Positions 35,532 through 43,452 of a DNA stretch of 64,000 bases are shown one piece after another. This DNA comes from Variovorax paradoxus. GTDB taxonomy: Bacteria > Pseudomonadota > Gammaproteobacteria > Burkholderiales > Burkholderiaceae_C. The notes beneath the pieces are model-generated. The model was not told where the DNA came from. It searched no databases and saw only the letters and a list, made by a program, of their open reading frames with translations. The first letter of the stretch is position 1. Each line of letters begins with the position of its first letter. Position numbers and translations under genes: made by a program. Location of the stretch: assembly GCF_030815975.1 (NCBI RefSeq), contig NZ_JAUSXL010000002.1, forward strand, positions 1,736,001 through 1,800,000. Reading direction: 5' to 3'.

Positions 35532-38500
35532 ATGTCTCATGCATCTTTCCACCGTCGGTGGCATGCCGGCTCGCGTCGGTCGTTTGCCGTACTGCTGTCT
35601 TTCAGCATGGGCGTGCTCGCCTGCACGGCATCAGCGCCCTCGGCCGCAGATACGCTGATCCTCGACGAGCCGCTGGCCACGCGGCCCAACGTCAAGGCAA
35701 AGCCCAACCTGCTTTTTATCCTGGACAACTCCGGGAGTATGGCCAACGCGTACATGCCGGACAACATGAACAACACGGGAGCCTTCGGTTTCCGCAGCGC
35801 CCAATGCAATGGCGTGGCCTATGACCCTGCGTTGACTTATTCGCCGCCAGTCGACTCTGCCGGAATCGCATTTGCCAACGCATCCTTCGGTTCGGCGTGG
35901 ACCGACGGCTTCGCGAAATCGGGCTCTGACGATCTTGACGACGTTTCAACCGATGTCGGAAGTGTCAGCACCACCGCTTCGGTCACGGTCGGCACTGGCA
36001 GCAAGTCTTTTCAGTTCACGGATCCGAGCTATCTGGCCAACATGTTCACTGTGGGTCAAATCTTGAAATTGACCTCGGGCTCCGGCAAAAATGCCAAAGT
36101 CCTGACCGGCGTCGTTACAGCATGGACCAATTCAAGCACCAACTGGAGCGCAGGAACCAAGACGCTCACACTCAACGTCACCAGTTCTTCCGGCAGCGGC
36201 AACGCCACTTCATGGGCGATTGCGCGACTTGGCGGTACTTACTACGTCTACAAGGGCAGCCAACCCAAGATGGACTGGAAGTACAACAGTACGGCGGTCA
36301 TTAAGAACACCTTCTATACCGAGTGCCAATACGCAGTGACTGATTCGGCCGGCAGAGCTCTTTTCGAGCCGGTGGTTGTAACCAGCGCATCCGACGAAGC
36401 CAAGAACTACGCCAACTGGTATTCGTACTACCGCACCCGGCGGCTCCTGATGCGCACTGCGACTGGCAAAGCCATGTTGGCCCTCGACTCAAGCTATCGC
36501 GTCGGATTCACGACCATCAGCGACACCGGTGTCACGACGAATGCCGGCTTCCAGGATGTCGACGATTTCGGCGGCACGCACAAACAGACCTTTTATACAA
36601 AGCTCTATGCGGCCACGGGCAATTCCTACACGCCATTGAGAGGCGCGCTTTCCAAGGCCGGGCGCTACTTCGCAAAGAAAATGAGCAACCAGACCTACGA
36701 TCCGATGCAGTACTCCTGTCAGCGGAACTATGCGCTGCTCTCGACCGACGGCTACTGGAACACCGACGCTGAGAGCAGCAGCTATGGCCCGCTCCAACTC
36801 GACGGATCGAGCTCAGTAGGCCAGCAGGACGGTACCGAGGCTCGTCCCATGAAAGATGCGGGCACCAGCAACACGCTGGCTGACGTGGCTGCGTACTACT
36901 ACAACACAGACCTGCGCACCACCGGTCTGGGCAACTGCAAATCGTCGGCGTCCGGTTCGGAACAGGATGTGTGTTCCAACAACATCGTGCCCGCAGGCCG
37001 CGACACCGCTACGAGCCAGCACATGACCACGTTCACCATCGGGCTGGGTGTGAACGGTACGCTCAACTATGACCGCAATTACCTGACGCAGGCATCGGGC
37101 TCCTATTTTGACCTGGTCAACGACAAGAACAACGCGAACTGGCCTGCTCCGGAAGTGAGTGACAGCGGCGGCAATGCCACCAACATCGACGACCTCTGGC
37201 ACGCCGCCGTCAACGGCCGCGGCCAGTACTACTCGGCACTGAACGCCACCGCGTTGGCCGAGGCCATCAGCGGCGTGGTCAATACCATCCAGGAAGTCTC
37301 AGGCACCTCCTCTGCCGCTTCCACCAGCGCGCTGGAACTCGTTGCCGGCGACAACAACCAGGTCTACAAGGCCAGCTACACCACCAAGAAGTGGAGCGGC
37401 GATGTCGAGGCCTATACCCTCAACGGCGACACCGGCGCGATTGGTACCACGGCGGTCTGGTCGGCCAAGGCGAAGCTCGCCGCCACAGCTTACGGCGATC
37501 GCAAGATCTACTACCGCAAGCCCAACACTGTCACCCGCCAGATGTTCGATTGGACCAACCTGAATGCGGACGGCTACGGCACCTATTTCAGCAACCTGTG
37601 CTCGCGCTCGCTCGTGGCGGTGCAGTGCCTGAACAACGCAACGGATGACGAAAAGGCAAAGATCAACAGCGGCGACAACCTGGTCAAGTTTCTGCGCGGC
37701 GACCGCACCTTCGAATCGGCAAGCACCGCCAACGGAACCACCCGCGCGCTGTACCGTCCGCGCGCCGGCGGCGTGCTGGGCGACATCATCAACGGCGCGC
37801 CGGCGTATGTCGGCAAGCCGCCGTTCACCTACAGCGATGCCGGCTACACCAACTTCGTGGTTGCCAAGAAGGACCGCAAGCCCATGGTCTACGTCGGGGC
37901 CAACGACGGCATGCTGCATGCCTTCTCGGCCGGTGGCGACGATGCCGGAACAGAGCGCTGGGCCTACGTTCCCAACGCCGTCATGCCGGAGATGTACAGG
38001 CTGGCGGACACAGGCTATGAATCGCGTCACCGCTACTTCGTGGACGGTGCCCCGGTCATCGGCGACATCAAGGTGGGTTCCGACTGGAAGACCATTCTCG
38101 TCGGCGGCCTCAACAAGGGCGGCCGCGCCTATTACGCGCTCGACATCACCGACCCGGAAGATCCCAAGCCGCTCTGGGAGTTCACCGACGCCAACCTCGG
38201 CCTTACCTTCGGCAACCCGATCCTCACCAAGCGCAAGGACGGCACCTGGGTGGTGGTGTTCGCCTCCGGCTACAACAACGGCACGGGCGATGGCGGCAGC
38301 GGCGGTGACGGCAAGGGACGTCTCTACGTGCTGAATGCGAATACCGGCGCCAAGGTCATCACCGGCGACATTCCCACCACGGCCGGCTCGACCAGCGATC
38401 CGAGCGGCCTTGCAAAGATCAATACCTGGATCGACGACGTGTCGGACAACACGTCCAAGCGCTTTTACGGGGGCGACCTGCAGGGCAATCTCTGGCGCTT

Positions 38501-39188
38501 CGACGTCGACAACCTTGTGCTGCCGAACCAGGGCGCTCTGCTGCTGGCAAAGTTCCAGGTCAATGCGACCACGCCGCAGCCGATTACCACGCGGCCCGAA
38601 ACCGTCGAGGTCTCGGGCAAGCCGGTGGTCATCGTTGCGACGGGCCGCTATCTCGGCGCTGCCGACGTGGAAGACACCACGCAGCAAACCATTTATGCCG
38701 TGAAGGATTCGCTCACCGAAACCGGCCTGGGAGACGTTCGCGCCAACATCACCATGGTTCGCCAGACCTTTACCGTCTCAGGCAATACGGCAACGATCAC
38801 CAAGAACCCGGTCAACTGGACCACCAACAACGGCTGGTGGGCCGACCTGCCGCACAGCGGAGAACGCGTGTTCACCAATCTCGCGCTGCAGTTTGGCGTG
38901 CTTTCCGTAGCAACAGGCATCCCGAGTGGCGACGCCTGCAGTTCGGGCGGTTCTTCCTGGCGCTACTTCCTGAATGCGACCGATGGCACGGGTTCTCTCG
39001 CGAACGCCGGCGAACTCTGGAGCGCCAGTTCGCTGATTGCCGGCCAGAGCTGGGTCAAGCTGAAGGACGGCACCACGATCGTCGTTCGACCGACGACGGA
39101 TGGCGCCTTGAGGGGAGAGTCGGGAGGCAACCCACCTGGCTCGGGAAGCAACCCGCTTCGGACCTCGTGGCGGGAGCTTGCCGACTGA
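35532..39188 (+). CDS. pilY1: PilY1 family pilus tip adhesin/mechanosensor
   Basis: A 1218-residue exported protein. The signal peptide is followed by a von Willebrand A-like N-region with the MIDAS-type LLFILDNSGSM (residues about 55-65), and the C-terminal half is the conserved PilY1 beta-propeller (GDIINGAPAYVGKPP, VYVGANDGMLHAFSAGG, ALDITDPEDPKPLWEF, FYGGDLQGNLWRFD). PilY1 sits at the pilus tip, is needed for pilus extension and senses surface contact. A Gly/Asp-rich segment near 38284-38320 (GTGDGGSGGDGKGR) falls where the Ca2+ site of homologues lies, but I cannot confirm ligands. GAGGAG precedes the ATG by about 9 bp. Confidence 0.93.
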   Translation: MSHASFHRRWHAGSRRSFAVLLSFSMGVLACTASAPSAADTLILDEPLATRPNVKAKPNLLFILDNSGSMANAYMPDNMNNTGAFGFRSAQCNGVAYDPALTYSPPVDSAGIAFANASFGSAWTDGFAKSGSDDLDDVSTDVGSVSTTASVTVGTGSKSFQFTDPSYLANMFTVGQILKLTSGSGKNAKVLTGVVTAWTNSSTNWSAGTKTLTLNVTSSSGSGNATSWAIARLGGTYYVYKGSQPKMDWKYNSTAVIKNTFYTECQYAVTDSAGRALFEPVVVTSASDEAKNYANWYSYYRTRRLLMRTATGKAMLALDSSYRVGFTTISDTGVTTNAGFQDVDDFGGTHKQTFYTKLYAATGNSYTPLRGALSKAGRYFAKKMSNQTYDPMQYSCQRNYALLSTDGYWNTDAESSSYGPLQLDGSSSVGQQDGTEARPMKDAGTSNTLADVAAYYYNTDLRTTGLGNCKSSASGSEQDVCSNNIVPAGRDTATSQHMTTFTIGLGVNGTLNYDRNYLTQASGSYFDLVNDKNNANWPAPEVSDSGGNATNIDDLWHAAVNGRGQYYSALNATALAEAISGVVNTIQEVSGTSSAASTSALELVAGDNNQVYKASYTTKKWSGDVEAYTLNGDTGAIGTTAVWSAKAKLAATAYGDRKIYYRKPNTVTRQMFDWTNLNADGYGTYFSNLCSRSLVAVQCLNNATDDEKAKINSGDNLVKFLRGDRTFESASTANGTTRALYRPRAGGVLGDIINGAPAYVGKPPFTYSDAGYTNFVVAKKDRKPMVYVGANDGMLHAFSAGGDDAGTERWAYVPNAVMPEMYRLADTGYESRHRYFVDGAPVIGDIKVGSDWKTILVGGLNKGGRAYYALDITDPEDPKPLWEFTDANLGLTFGNPILTKRKDGTWVVVFASGYNNGTGDGGSGGDGKGRLYVLNANTGAKVITGDIPTTAGSTSDPSGLAKINTWIDDVSDNTSKRFYGGDLQGNLWRFDVDNLVLPNQGALLLAKFQVNATTPQPITTRPETVEVSGKPVVIVATGRYLGAADVEDTTQQTIYAVKDSLTETGLGDVRANITMVRQTFTVSGNTATITKNPVNWTTNNGWWADLPHSGERVFTNLALQFGVLSVATGIPSGDACSSGGSSWRYFLNATDGTGSLANAGELWSASSLIAGQSWVKLKDGTTIVVRPTTDGALRGESGGNPPGSGSNPLRTSWRELAD

Positions 39189-39190
39189 AC

Positions 39191-39967
39191 GTGCGCACGA
39201 TGACCGCGATGACGGGGGTGCTCGGCAGAATGCGGGGCATGCGCCCGTTGTTGCTGTGCGCGGCCCTCTCCGTTTCGCTGCACGCGGCAGTGCTTGCGTA
39301 TCGCATGACGCCTTCGTCCCCGCTGTCGTCGGAAGCGGCCGCACATGGTGGCCATGGCAGCATTGCTTCCGGGGCCACACGGATACGCGTGATTCCGACG
39401 CGACCGGCCGCCGTGTCTGAGATCAAAGAAGCCGCGAAGCAGCGACAAGAGCAGCCGCAGGCCGCGAAATCGGCAGTGCTGTCGAGTCCTGTCGCAGGAA
39501 CAGCGGCGATGGCGGCACCCGCCCGACCGGACGCGCCGACCCCCAGCACGCCTCCACAGCCCGCCATCGAGCAGGCTGCGCCGGACCCCCTGCCCGAGGT
39601 CCGCCCGCAGGTCGTCGAAACCGTCTCATCGGACCAAGAAGACTTCGACGGCCGCGACTACATCCCTCGTTCGCTGCTCACAGTTCCGCCAGCTGCCCTC
39701 ACTGCCATTGTTCTGGATATGCCGGAGGGCGAATTTGCGGCTGGGCGCTATGTCGGTGTTCTGTCGCTCTTCATTGATGAAGAAGGGCACGTGAAACATG
39801 TAGCTGCGGAGGGCGCGCCCCTTCCTCCCGCGTTTGAACAGGTTGCGCGTCAATCCTTCAGCGCGGCATTTTTTTCACCGGGGCAAATGGATGGCCGCGC
39901 GGTCCGATCGCGGCAGAAGGTGGAGGTGGTATTTGACAATACGGCTGCGGAGAAGGGCAGCAGATAG
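39191..39967 (+). CDS. Membrane-anchored protein with TonB-like C-terminal region, last gene of the pilus operon
   Basis: About 258 residues, beginning at GTG 39191 or ATG 39200, 2-11 bp after the pilY1 stop. One N-terminal helix (MRPLLLCAALSVSLHAAVLAYRM) is followed by a Pro/Ala-rich periplasmic spacer (about residues 60-150) and a C-terminal domain (GEFAAGRYVGVLSLFIDEEGHVK...AFEQVARQSFSAAFFSPGQMDGRAVRSRQKVEVVF) that has the strand-helix-strand pattern of the TonB C-terminal domain. ExbB/ExbD are not encoded nearby. In this place it may serve the pilus or envelope spanning rather than siderophore uptake; that is speculative. Confidence 0.7.
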   Translation: MRTMTAMTGVLGRMRGMRPLLLCAALSVSLHAAVLAYRMTPSSPLSSEAAAHGGHGSIASGATRIRVIPTRPAAVSEIKEAAKQRQEQPQAAKSAVLSSPVAGTAAMAAPARPDAPTPSTPPQPAIEQAAPDPLPEVRPQVVETVSSDQEDFDGRDYIPRSLLTVPPAALTAIVLDMPEGEFAAGRYVGVLSLFIDEEGHVKHVAAEGAPLPPAFEQVARQSFSAAFFSPGQMDGRAVRSRQKVEVVFDNTAAEKGSR

Positions 39968-40061
39968 GGGCGGCTCGCTTCTGCGGAATAGTCGAAGAAC
40001 TTCGATTCTGATGCCGACTGCATTCGAGAATCCGATCGCGCTTGACTGCCAAGCCCGTCGC

Positions 40062-40235
40062 TCAAGCATAGAAAGCGTGTCCCGCCCAAACCAGGCAACC
40101 TACGCAGAGAATGCCGAAGAGCCAAACAGATTGTCCGAGGTCGCCGAGACCACGGAGGGCGTTGTACTGCTTTCGCTTTTCTTGCTCCGCGAGCGAGACA
40201 TGCGCGACATCCTCACCCCAGCCCTTTGCGGTCAT
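40062..40235 (-). CDS. Small single-helix membrane protein, 57 residues
   Basis: Open frame from ATG 40235 to TGA 40064-40062, 57 codons: a charged amphipathic N-half (KGWGEDVAHVSLAEQEKRKQ) followed by one membrane helix (WLFGILCVGCLVWAGHAFYA). It overlaps the upstream 34-residue frame by four bases (ATGA), a common sign of coupled translation. I do not recognise a family. The surrounding G+C is lower than in core genes. It could belong with the nearby pilin accessory module, or be a chance frame; the coupled arrangement favours a real gene. Confidence 0.45.
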   Translation of the reverse strand: MTAKGWGEDVAHVSLAEQEKRKQYNALRGLGDLGQSVWLFGILCVGCLVWAGHAFYA

Positions 40236-40336
40236 GGAGGAAGAAACATCCTTCGCCGCGTCGAAAGGCGCGCAGCGTCATAGGCGAGATACCCAAAGAT
40301 TGCCGCTGCAGCGAGCATGATCCAAGAAAAAATCAT
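40232..40336 (-). CDS. Very small membrane protein, 34 residues
   Basis: Frame from ATG 40336: MIFSWIMLAAAAIFGYLAYD then a basic tail (RLSTRRRMFLPP), one membrane helix with a positive cytoplasmic end. It could begin further upstream, since the frame stays open to 40453. It ends by overlapping the ATG of the 57-residue frame. No family is recognised; support is the topology and the ATGA overlap. Confidence 0.4.
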   Translation of the reverse strand: MIFSWIMLAAAAIFGYLAYDAARLSTRRRMFLPP

Positions 40337-40413
40337 GGTCCAGATTGTCCGTGAAGTGTGAAGGAGTCCGGACCTGACCTTTGCAGCGACAGTCCTCTCG
40401 TGGCAGTCAACAG

Positions 40414-40713
40414 CTAAGCAGATCGACATCCTTCTTCGTCGACCAAGGTCCAACTGAGTTCGACATGATGCCGAGCTTTCAACATTTGTTCGAACTGAAA
40501 AACTTTCATCGGATGCGTGGCCTTACAAAACACAATCAGAACCTTGCTCGGCTTGATCCGTACCACTTCATCCACTACAGGTGTGGCAAGCGCAGATTTG
40601 ACTTCACCTACTTGATAGGCGGATGGGGTAATGCGGACCTCGACGGGCTTGAACGCGAAGCAACCGGCAAGCGCCAATAACGCAAACGCAGCAGACCAAC
40701 GGATGAATTTCAT
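40414..40713 (-). CDS. Small putative lipoprotein
   Basis: A 99-residue protein with a lipoprotein signal peptide: MKFIRWSAAFALLALAGC, lipid-attachment Cys18. The mature part (FKPVEVRITPSAYQVGEVKSALATP...KVLIVFCKATHPMKVFQFEQML) is a mixed alpha/beta stretch I cannot assign. The ATG at 40713 has GAGAATC upstream. It is followed by two tiny membrane frames on the same strand, about 80 bp downstream. Its codon usage and G+C are lower than in the pilus operon, like the tfpZ-pilA segment, which suggests shared foreign origin. Between 40714 and 40940 (227 bp) I see no gene. Confidence 0.65.
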   Translation of the reverse strand: MKFIRWSAAFALLALAGCFAFKPVEVRITPSAYQVGEVKSALATPVVDEVVRIKPSKVLIVFCKATHPMKVFQFEQMLKARHHVELSWTLVDEEGCRSA

Positions 40714-40940
40714 GATTCTCTAAAACTATTGAGGATCGGGCGTTGTCATTGTCCGACGCGATCTCGATCGAAACCACCAAATCGCGGAAACAGCGGCGCA
40801 ATCTGCGGCAGATCCAGACAGTCTCCGTCTTAAAAGGAGAACATCAAGCACGGATCCACACCGTGAAGCCTTCAGGCTCGCAAAGCGGATAGGTCAGTTT
40901 TTGCGGAAATCTAAGGTCAGAGATCGCTGGAATTCAACAA

Positions 40941-41744
40941 TCAAAATCCATCAACTTCGACAAACCCCAATAAGTTGGCTTCATTTCGAGTAATGAGCGC
41001 AATCCATCCAGAACCCCCTCGACCGACAACTGGCAAGTAGCCTAGTTCATCTTCCGGCATTCCGGTTTTAGCAATCTCTGAGTTGATTAGTATGTGTTTT
41101 TCTTGATGCCGCAGCTTCAGTTCAGCTATTGAACGCAGTTTGCGCTTAACCGACTCTCTTTGCTCATCATAGGAACGCCACAAGCTTGGGCGGAGCGATG
41201 GCTCTAAACCATTGAGAGTAAGTTCTATGCTCTGCAAGTATGTAGGGTCACCTGGTTTTGGTACTTCCACAGCGATTACTGCTGGCCCAAGAACACTCAA
41301 TTTTTGAAATGGTTGTCTTGCGTTTGAAAGATCTTGTTCTGAAATCTCGGCTGCGCTGATTACCTGGAATCTATCTACTTCAAATGCCAAAAAGACGGGC
41401 CGGGCAATATACACGCTGCAGAGACCGTAAACCAACGCCGCCAATTGAACAAGGACAACGAATGAAAGATCTCGCACTAGTTCTTTGTTTGATTTTTTCG
41501 GGTCAAAAAGAATGAAAGTGAGCAATGGTCCACATACAACATCAATCGATATAACCAGTGCAAATAACTTCCCCCCTCCCTCAATTGCTTCATACGGATG
41601 GGGAAACCAAATCCCGAAGACTAGTGCCGCGGCAATTAAGGCGACAACCAGACAGCCCAAGCAATGCAGTAGGGCTGCTCTTCCCGCCGCTCTAAATCGA
41701 AGATTCACTGCCGAGATTTTTTTGATCAAATATTCATCTGACAT
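40941..41744 (-). CDS. tfpZ: TfpX/TfpZ family type IV pilin accessory protein
   Basis: A 267-residue membrane protein. LHCLGCLVVALIAAALVFGIWFPHPYEAIEGGGKLFALVISIDVVCGPLLTFILFDPKKSNKEL... is the family's signature order: helix, WFPxP, GG, DVVxGPLLT, KKS, then DLSFVVLVQLAALVYGLCSVYIARPVFLAFEVDRF. In Pseudomonas such proteins are encoded directly after certain pilA alleles and adjust pilin assembly. ATG 41744 (MSDEYLIKKI) is chosen because the longer frame (from 41798) would begin inside the pilA terminator. G+C is about 45 %, far below the core genes, so the pilA-tfpZ pair looks horizontally exchanged. Confidence 0.88.
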   Translation of the reverse strand: MSDEYLIKKISAVNLRFRAAGRAALLHCLGCLVVALIAAALVFGIWFPHPYEAIEGGGKLFALVISIDVVCGPLLTFILFDPKKSNKELVRDLSFVVLVQLAALVYGLCSVYIARPVFLAFEVDRFQVISAAEISEQDLSNARQPFQKLSVLGPAVIAVEVPKPGDPTYLQSIELTLNGLEPSLRPSLWRSYDEQRESVKRKLRSIAELKLRHQEKHILINSEIAKTGMPEDELGYLPVVGRGGSGWIALITRNEANLLGFVEVDGF

Positions 41745-41796
41745 TCGGCTCCCCAACTCCGCAAAATGCACAAACAACAAACCATCCTCTGAACGC

Positions 41797-41833
41797 AAAA
41801 AAGGAAGGCCGCTATCGCGGCCTTCCTTTTTTT
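41797..41833 (-). terminator. Strong terminator between pilA and tfpZ
   Basis: GGAAGGCCGC - TATC - GCGGCCTTCC with A and T tracts on the two sides. Placed 18 bp after the pilA stop, it would end most pilA transcripts while allowing some read-through into tfpZ, keeping the accessory protein far below the pilin. Confidence 0.9.
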
Positions 41834-41850
41834 AAAAGCCAATCAACTAA

Positions 41851-42408
41851 TTAGCGGCACTCGGCAGGTGCGTATTTTGCCAAGAGCGTTGCGCCATTGG
41901 TCGCGCCATTGATCGCTGTCTTGCCAACCGTGTAGCAAGTCCAAACGATCGGGCCTGGCGGGGGGGTAGCCACAGCCAAGAGTGCACCGTTCGACGAAGG
42001 CCAGAGTTCCAGCGTGTTCGATGCGGCCGGCGCGATGTCAGTAGTGAATGCGATCGAAATCAAGCCATTTCCAGTGGTTCCGGTAATGGTCGCAATGTTT
42101 TTGGTCGGAGCGGTTAGAACGCAGGTACCAGCGGCACTACACGTAGTTGGCGCAGCCCTCGTGCCGGTGGTCATGCTAGCAAACAGACCACCCGAGGCAT
42201 CAGGAAGAGCATTGGCAGCATTGTCCGCAACCGTCGTCTTAAGCGCGCTACCCAAGATCAGACCTTCAGTCACCTTGGCACGAATCGTGTAGTCCTGATA
42301 AGCCGGCAGCGCCACAGCAGCCAAGATACCAATGATCGCCACAACGATCATCAATTCGATAAGGGTGAAACCCTTTTGCACGTTGCGTGCGATAGAACGA
42401 CGGTTCAT
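41851..42408 (-). CDS. pilA: Type IV major pilin
   Basis: A 185-residue type IVa prepilin. A short leader ([13 protein letters not shown]) is cut before [33 protein letters not shown], with Glu at +5. The globular domain is Thr/Ala-rich with a Cys pair ([12 protein letters not shown]) and a terminal disulfide loop (WTCYTVG...APAECR). GGAG lies 10 bp before ATG 42408. A sigma-54 promoter (42469-42483) and a strong downstream terminator fit a highly expressed, PilR-controlled pilin. G+C is lower than in surrounding core genes. The Ser/Thr-rich C-terminal part could be a glycosylation target of the ligase encoded at 30188-31924 (inference). Confidence 0.94.
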   Translation of the reverse strand: MNRRSIARNVQKGFTLIELMIVVAIIGILAAVALPAYQDYTIRAKVTEGLILGSALKTTVADNAANALPDASGGLFASMTTGTRAAPTTCSAAGTCVLTAPTKNIATITGTTGNGLISIAFTTDIAPAASNTLELWPSSNGALLAVATPPPGPIVWTCYTVGKTAINGATNGATLLAKYAPAECR

Positions 42409-42468
42409 TCAAAAACTCCAGGTTGGTTTGTAGAGCCCGGGAACCAAGCCCGGAGCGCAGTAACTTCC

Positions 42469-42483
42469 GCAGCATCTGTGCCA
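42469..42483 (-). promoter_or_regulatory. Sigma-54 promoter of pilA
   Basis: On the minus strand TGGCAC-A-GATG-CTGC: the -24 GG and -12 GC are at canonical spacing and the -24 hexamer is perfect. It lies about 60 bp upstream of the pilA ATG. pilA is a known sigma-54/PilSR target in related bacteria; pilSR are not in the window. Confidence 0.8.
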
Positions 42484-42613
42484 CCCCGCTTCGAGGCCCG
42501 ATGCCGCCAGAACTGAGCACTTTGCACTCATATTGGTTACATCAAGTGACAGAAATCGCTTCTAAATGCTACGAGTCGTGACAAATTTGTCAGCGCGCTA
42601 GGCGCCGCCCGAC

Positions 42614-43417
42614 TCAAAAAGTCAACACCCCATCCGCCTTCAACCACCGAATATCCCGCTGCGCCAGCCCCGCCACCTGATGCCCGGCCAGGTGCTCGAT
42701 CTGCCACATGATCTCTTCGGTTTCCGCCGGCTTGGTATGCGTGATGTAGATAGGAAACTTCTTGCCCGGATCGATGTGCGCCAGCTCGTCGGCCAGCGCC
42801 CGCGGCGACAGATGCAGGCTGCGTTCCGCCAGGGCCTGCTCGCGGTTGCTGAATGCTGTTTCTATGACGAGCATGGCCACGTCCAGCGCGTTGAGGCGGT
42901 CCCAGAAGGGGGTGTTGCGCTCGGTGTCGCCGGTGAAGACCCAGTTGGCGCCGCCCTCGGCGCGGCTCACGGCAAAGCCGCAGGCGGGCACGGTGTGCAC
43001 GGCCGGCAGCACCTCGATGCGCTTGGGGGCGGCGGCGCCCAGTTGCAGCACCTGGCCCACGGCAATGTCGTGAAAGCTCACGAAGGGGGCCTCGGGGCTT
43101 GGAATGCTCTCGAAGTCGGGCCAGATGACGTTGTTGAACACATGGGCGCGCAGGGCCTCGATGGTGGCGCGCAGGGCGTGCACGCGCAGCGGGCGGGTGC
43201 GGCGGCCGCCCACGGCGTCGAGCATGAGGGGGAGCGCGGCAATGTGGTCGAGGTGGCTGTGGGTGAGCACCACGTTGTCGATGCCGGCCATTTCTTCGAG
43301 GGTGAGGTCGCCCACGCCGGTGCCCGCATCGACGAGCAGGTCGGTGTCGATCAGGAACGAGGTGGTCCGGCAGTCCTTGGCAATGGCGCCCGAGCAACCC
43401 AGCACGCGAACCTGCAT
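42614..43417 (-). CDS. Class II 3',5'-cyclic-nucleotide phosphodiesterase (metallo-beta-lactamase fold)
   Basis: A 267-residue MBL-fold hydrolase. The zinc motif is THSHLDH (HxHxDH) near residue 53, with further ligands His in AVHTVPACG, Asp in FTGDTERN and His in THTKPAE. This motif order is that of the class II cAMP phosphodiesterases (CpdA-unrelated, PDE1-like). The gene is 35 bp downstream of a class III nucleotide cyclase on the same strand, a strong hint that it degrades the cyclase's product. Start ATG 43417 (MQVRVLGCSG) is the standard family N-terminus. Confidence 0.87.
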   Translation of the reverse strand: MQVRVLGCSGAIAKDCRTTSFLIDTDLLVDAGTGVGDLTLEEMAGIDNVVLTHSHLDHIAALPLMLDAVGGRRTRPLRVHALRATIEALRAHVFNNVIWPDFESIPSPEAPFVSFHDIAVGQVLQLGAAAPKRIEVLPAVHTVPACGFAVSRAEGGANWVFTGDTERNTPFWDRLNALDVAMLVIETAFSNREQALAERSLHLSPRALADELAHIDPGKKFPIYITHTKPAETEEIMWQIEHLAGHQVAGLAQRDIRWLKADGVLTF

Positions 43418-43452
43418 TGTGAGAGACCCTCTGCTTGTGTCTTCTGCTGCCG

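Noticed and set aside
40604..40801. Open frame on the minus strand upstream of the lipoprotein
   Set aside because: It overlaps the lipoprotein gene in another frame, lacks a ribosome site and shows no domain.
41745..41798. Longer N-terminus for the TfpZ protein from ATG 41798
   Set aside because: The extension begins within the pilA terminator hairpin and is not part of the TfpX/TfpZ pattern.
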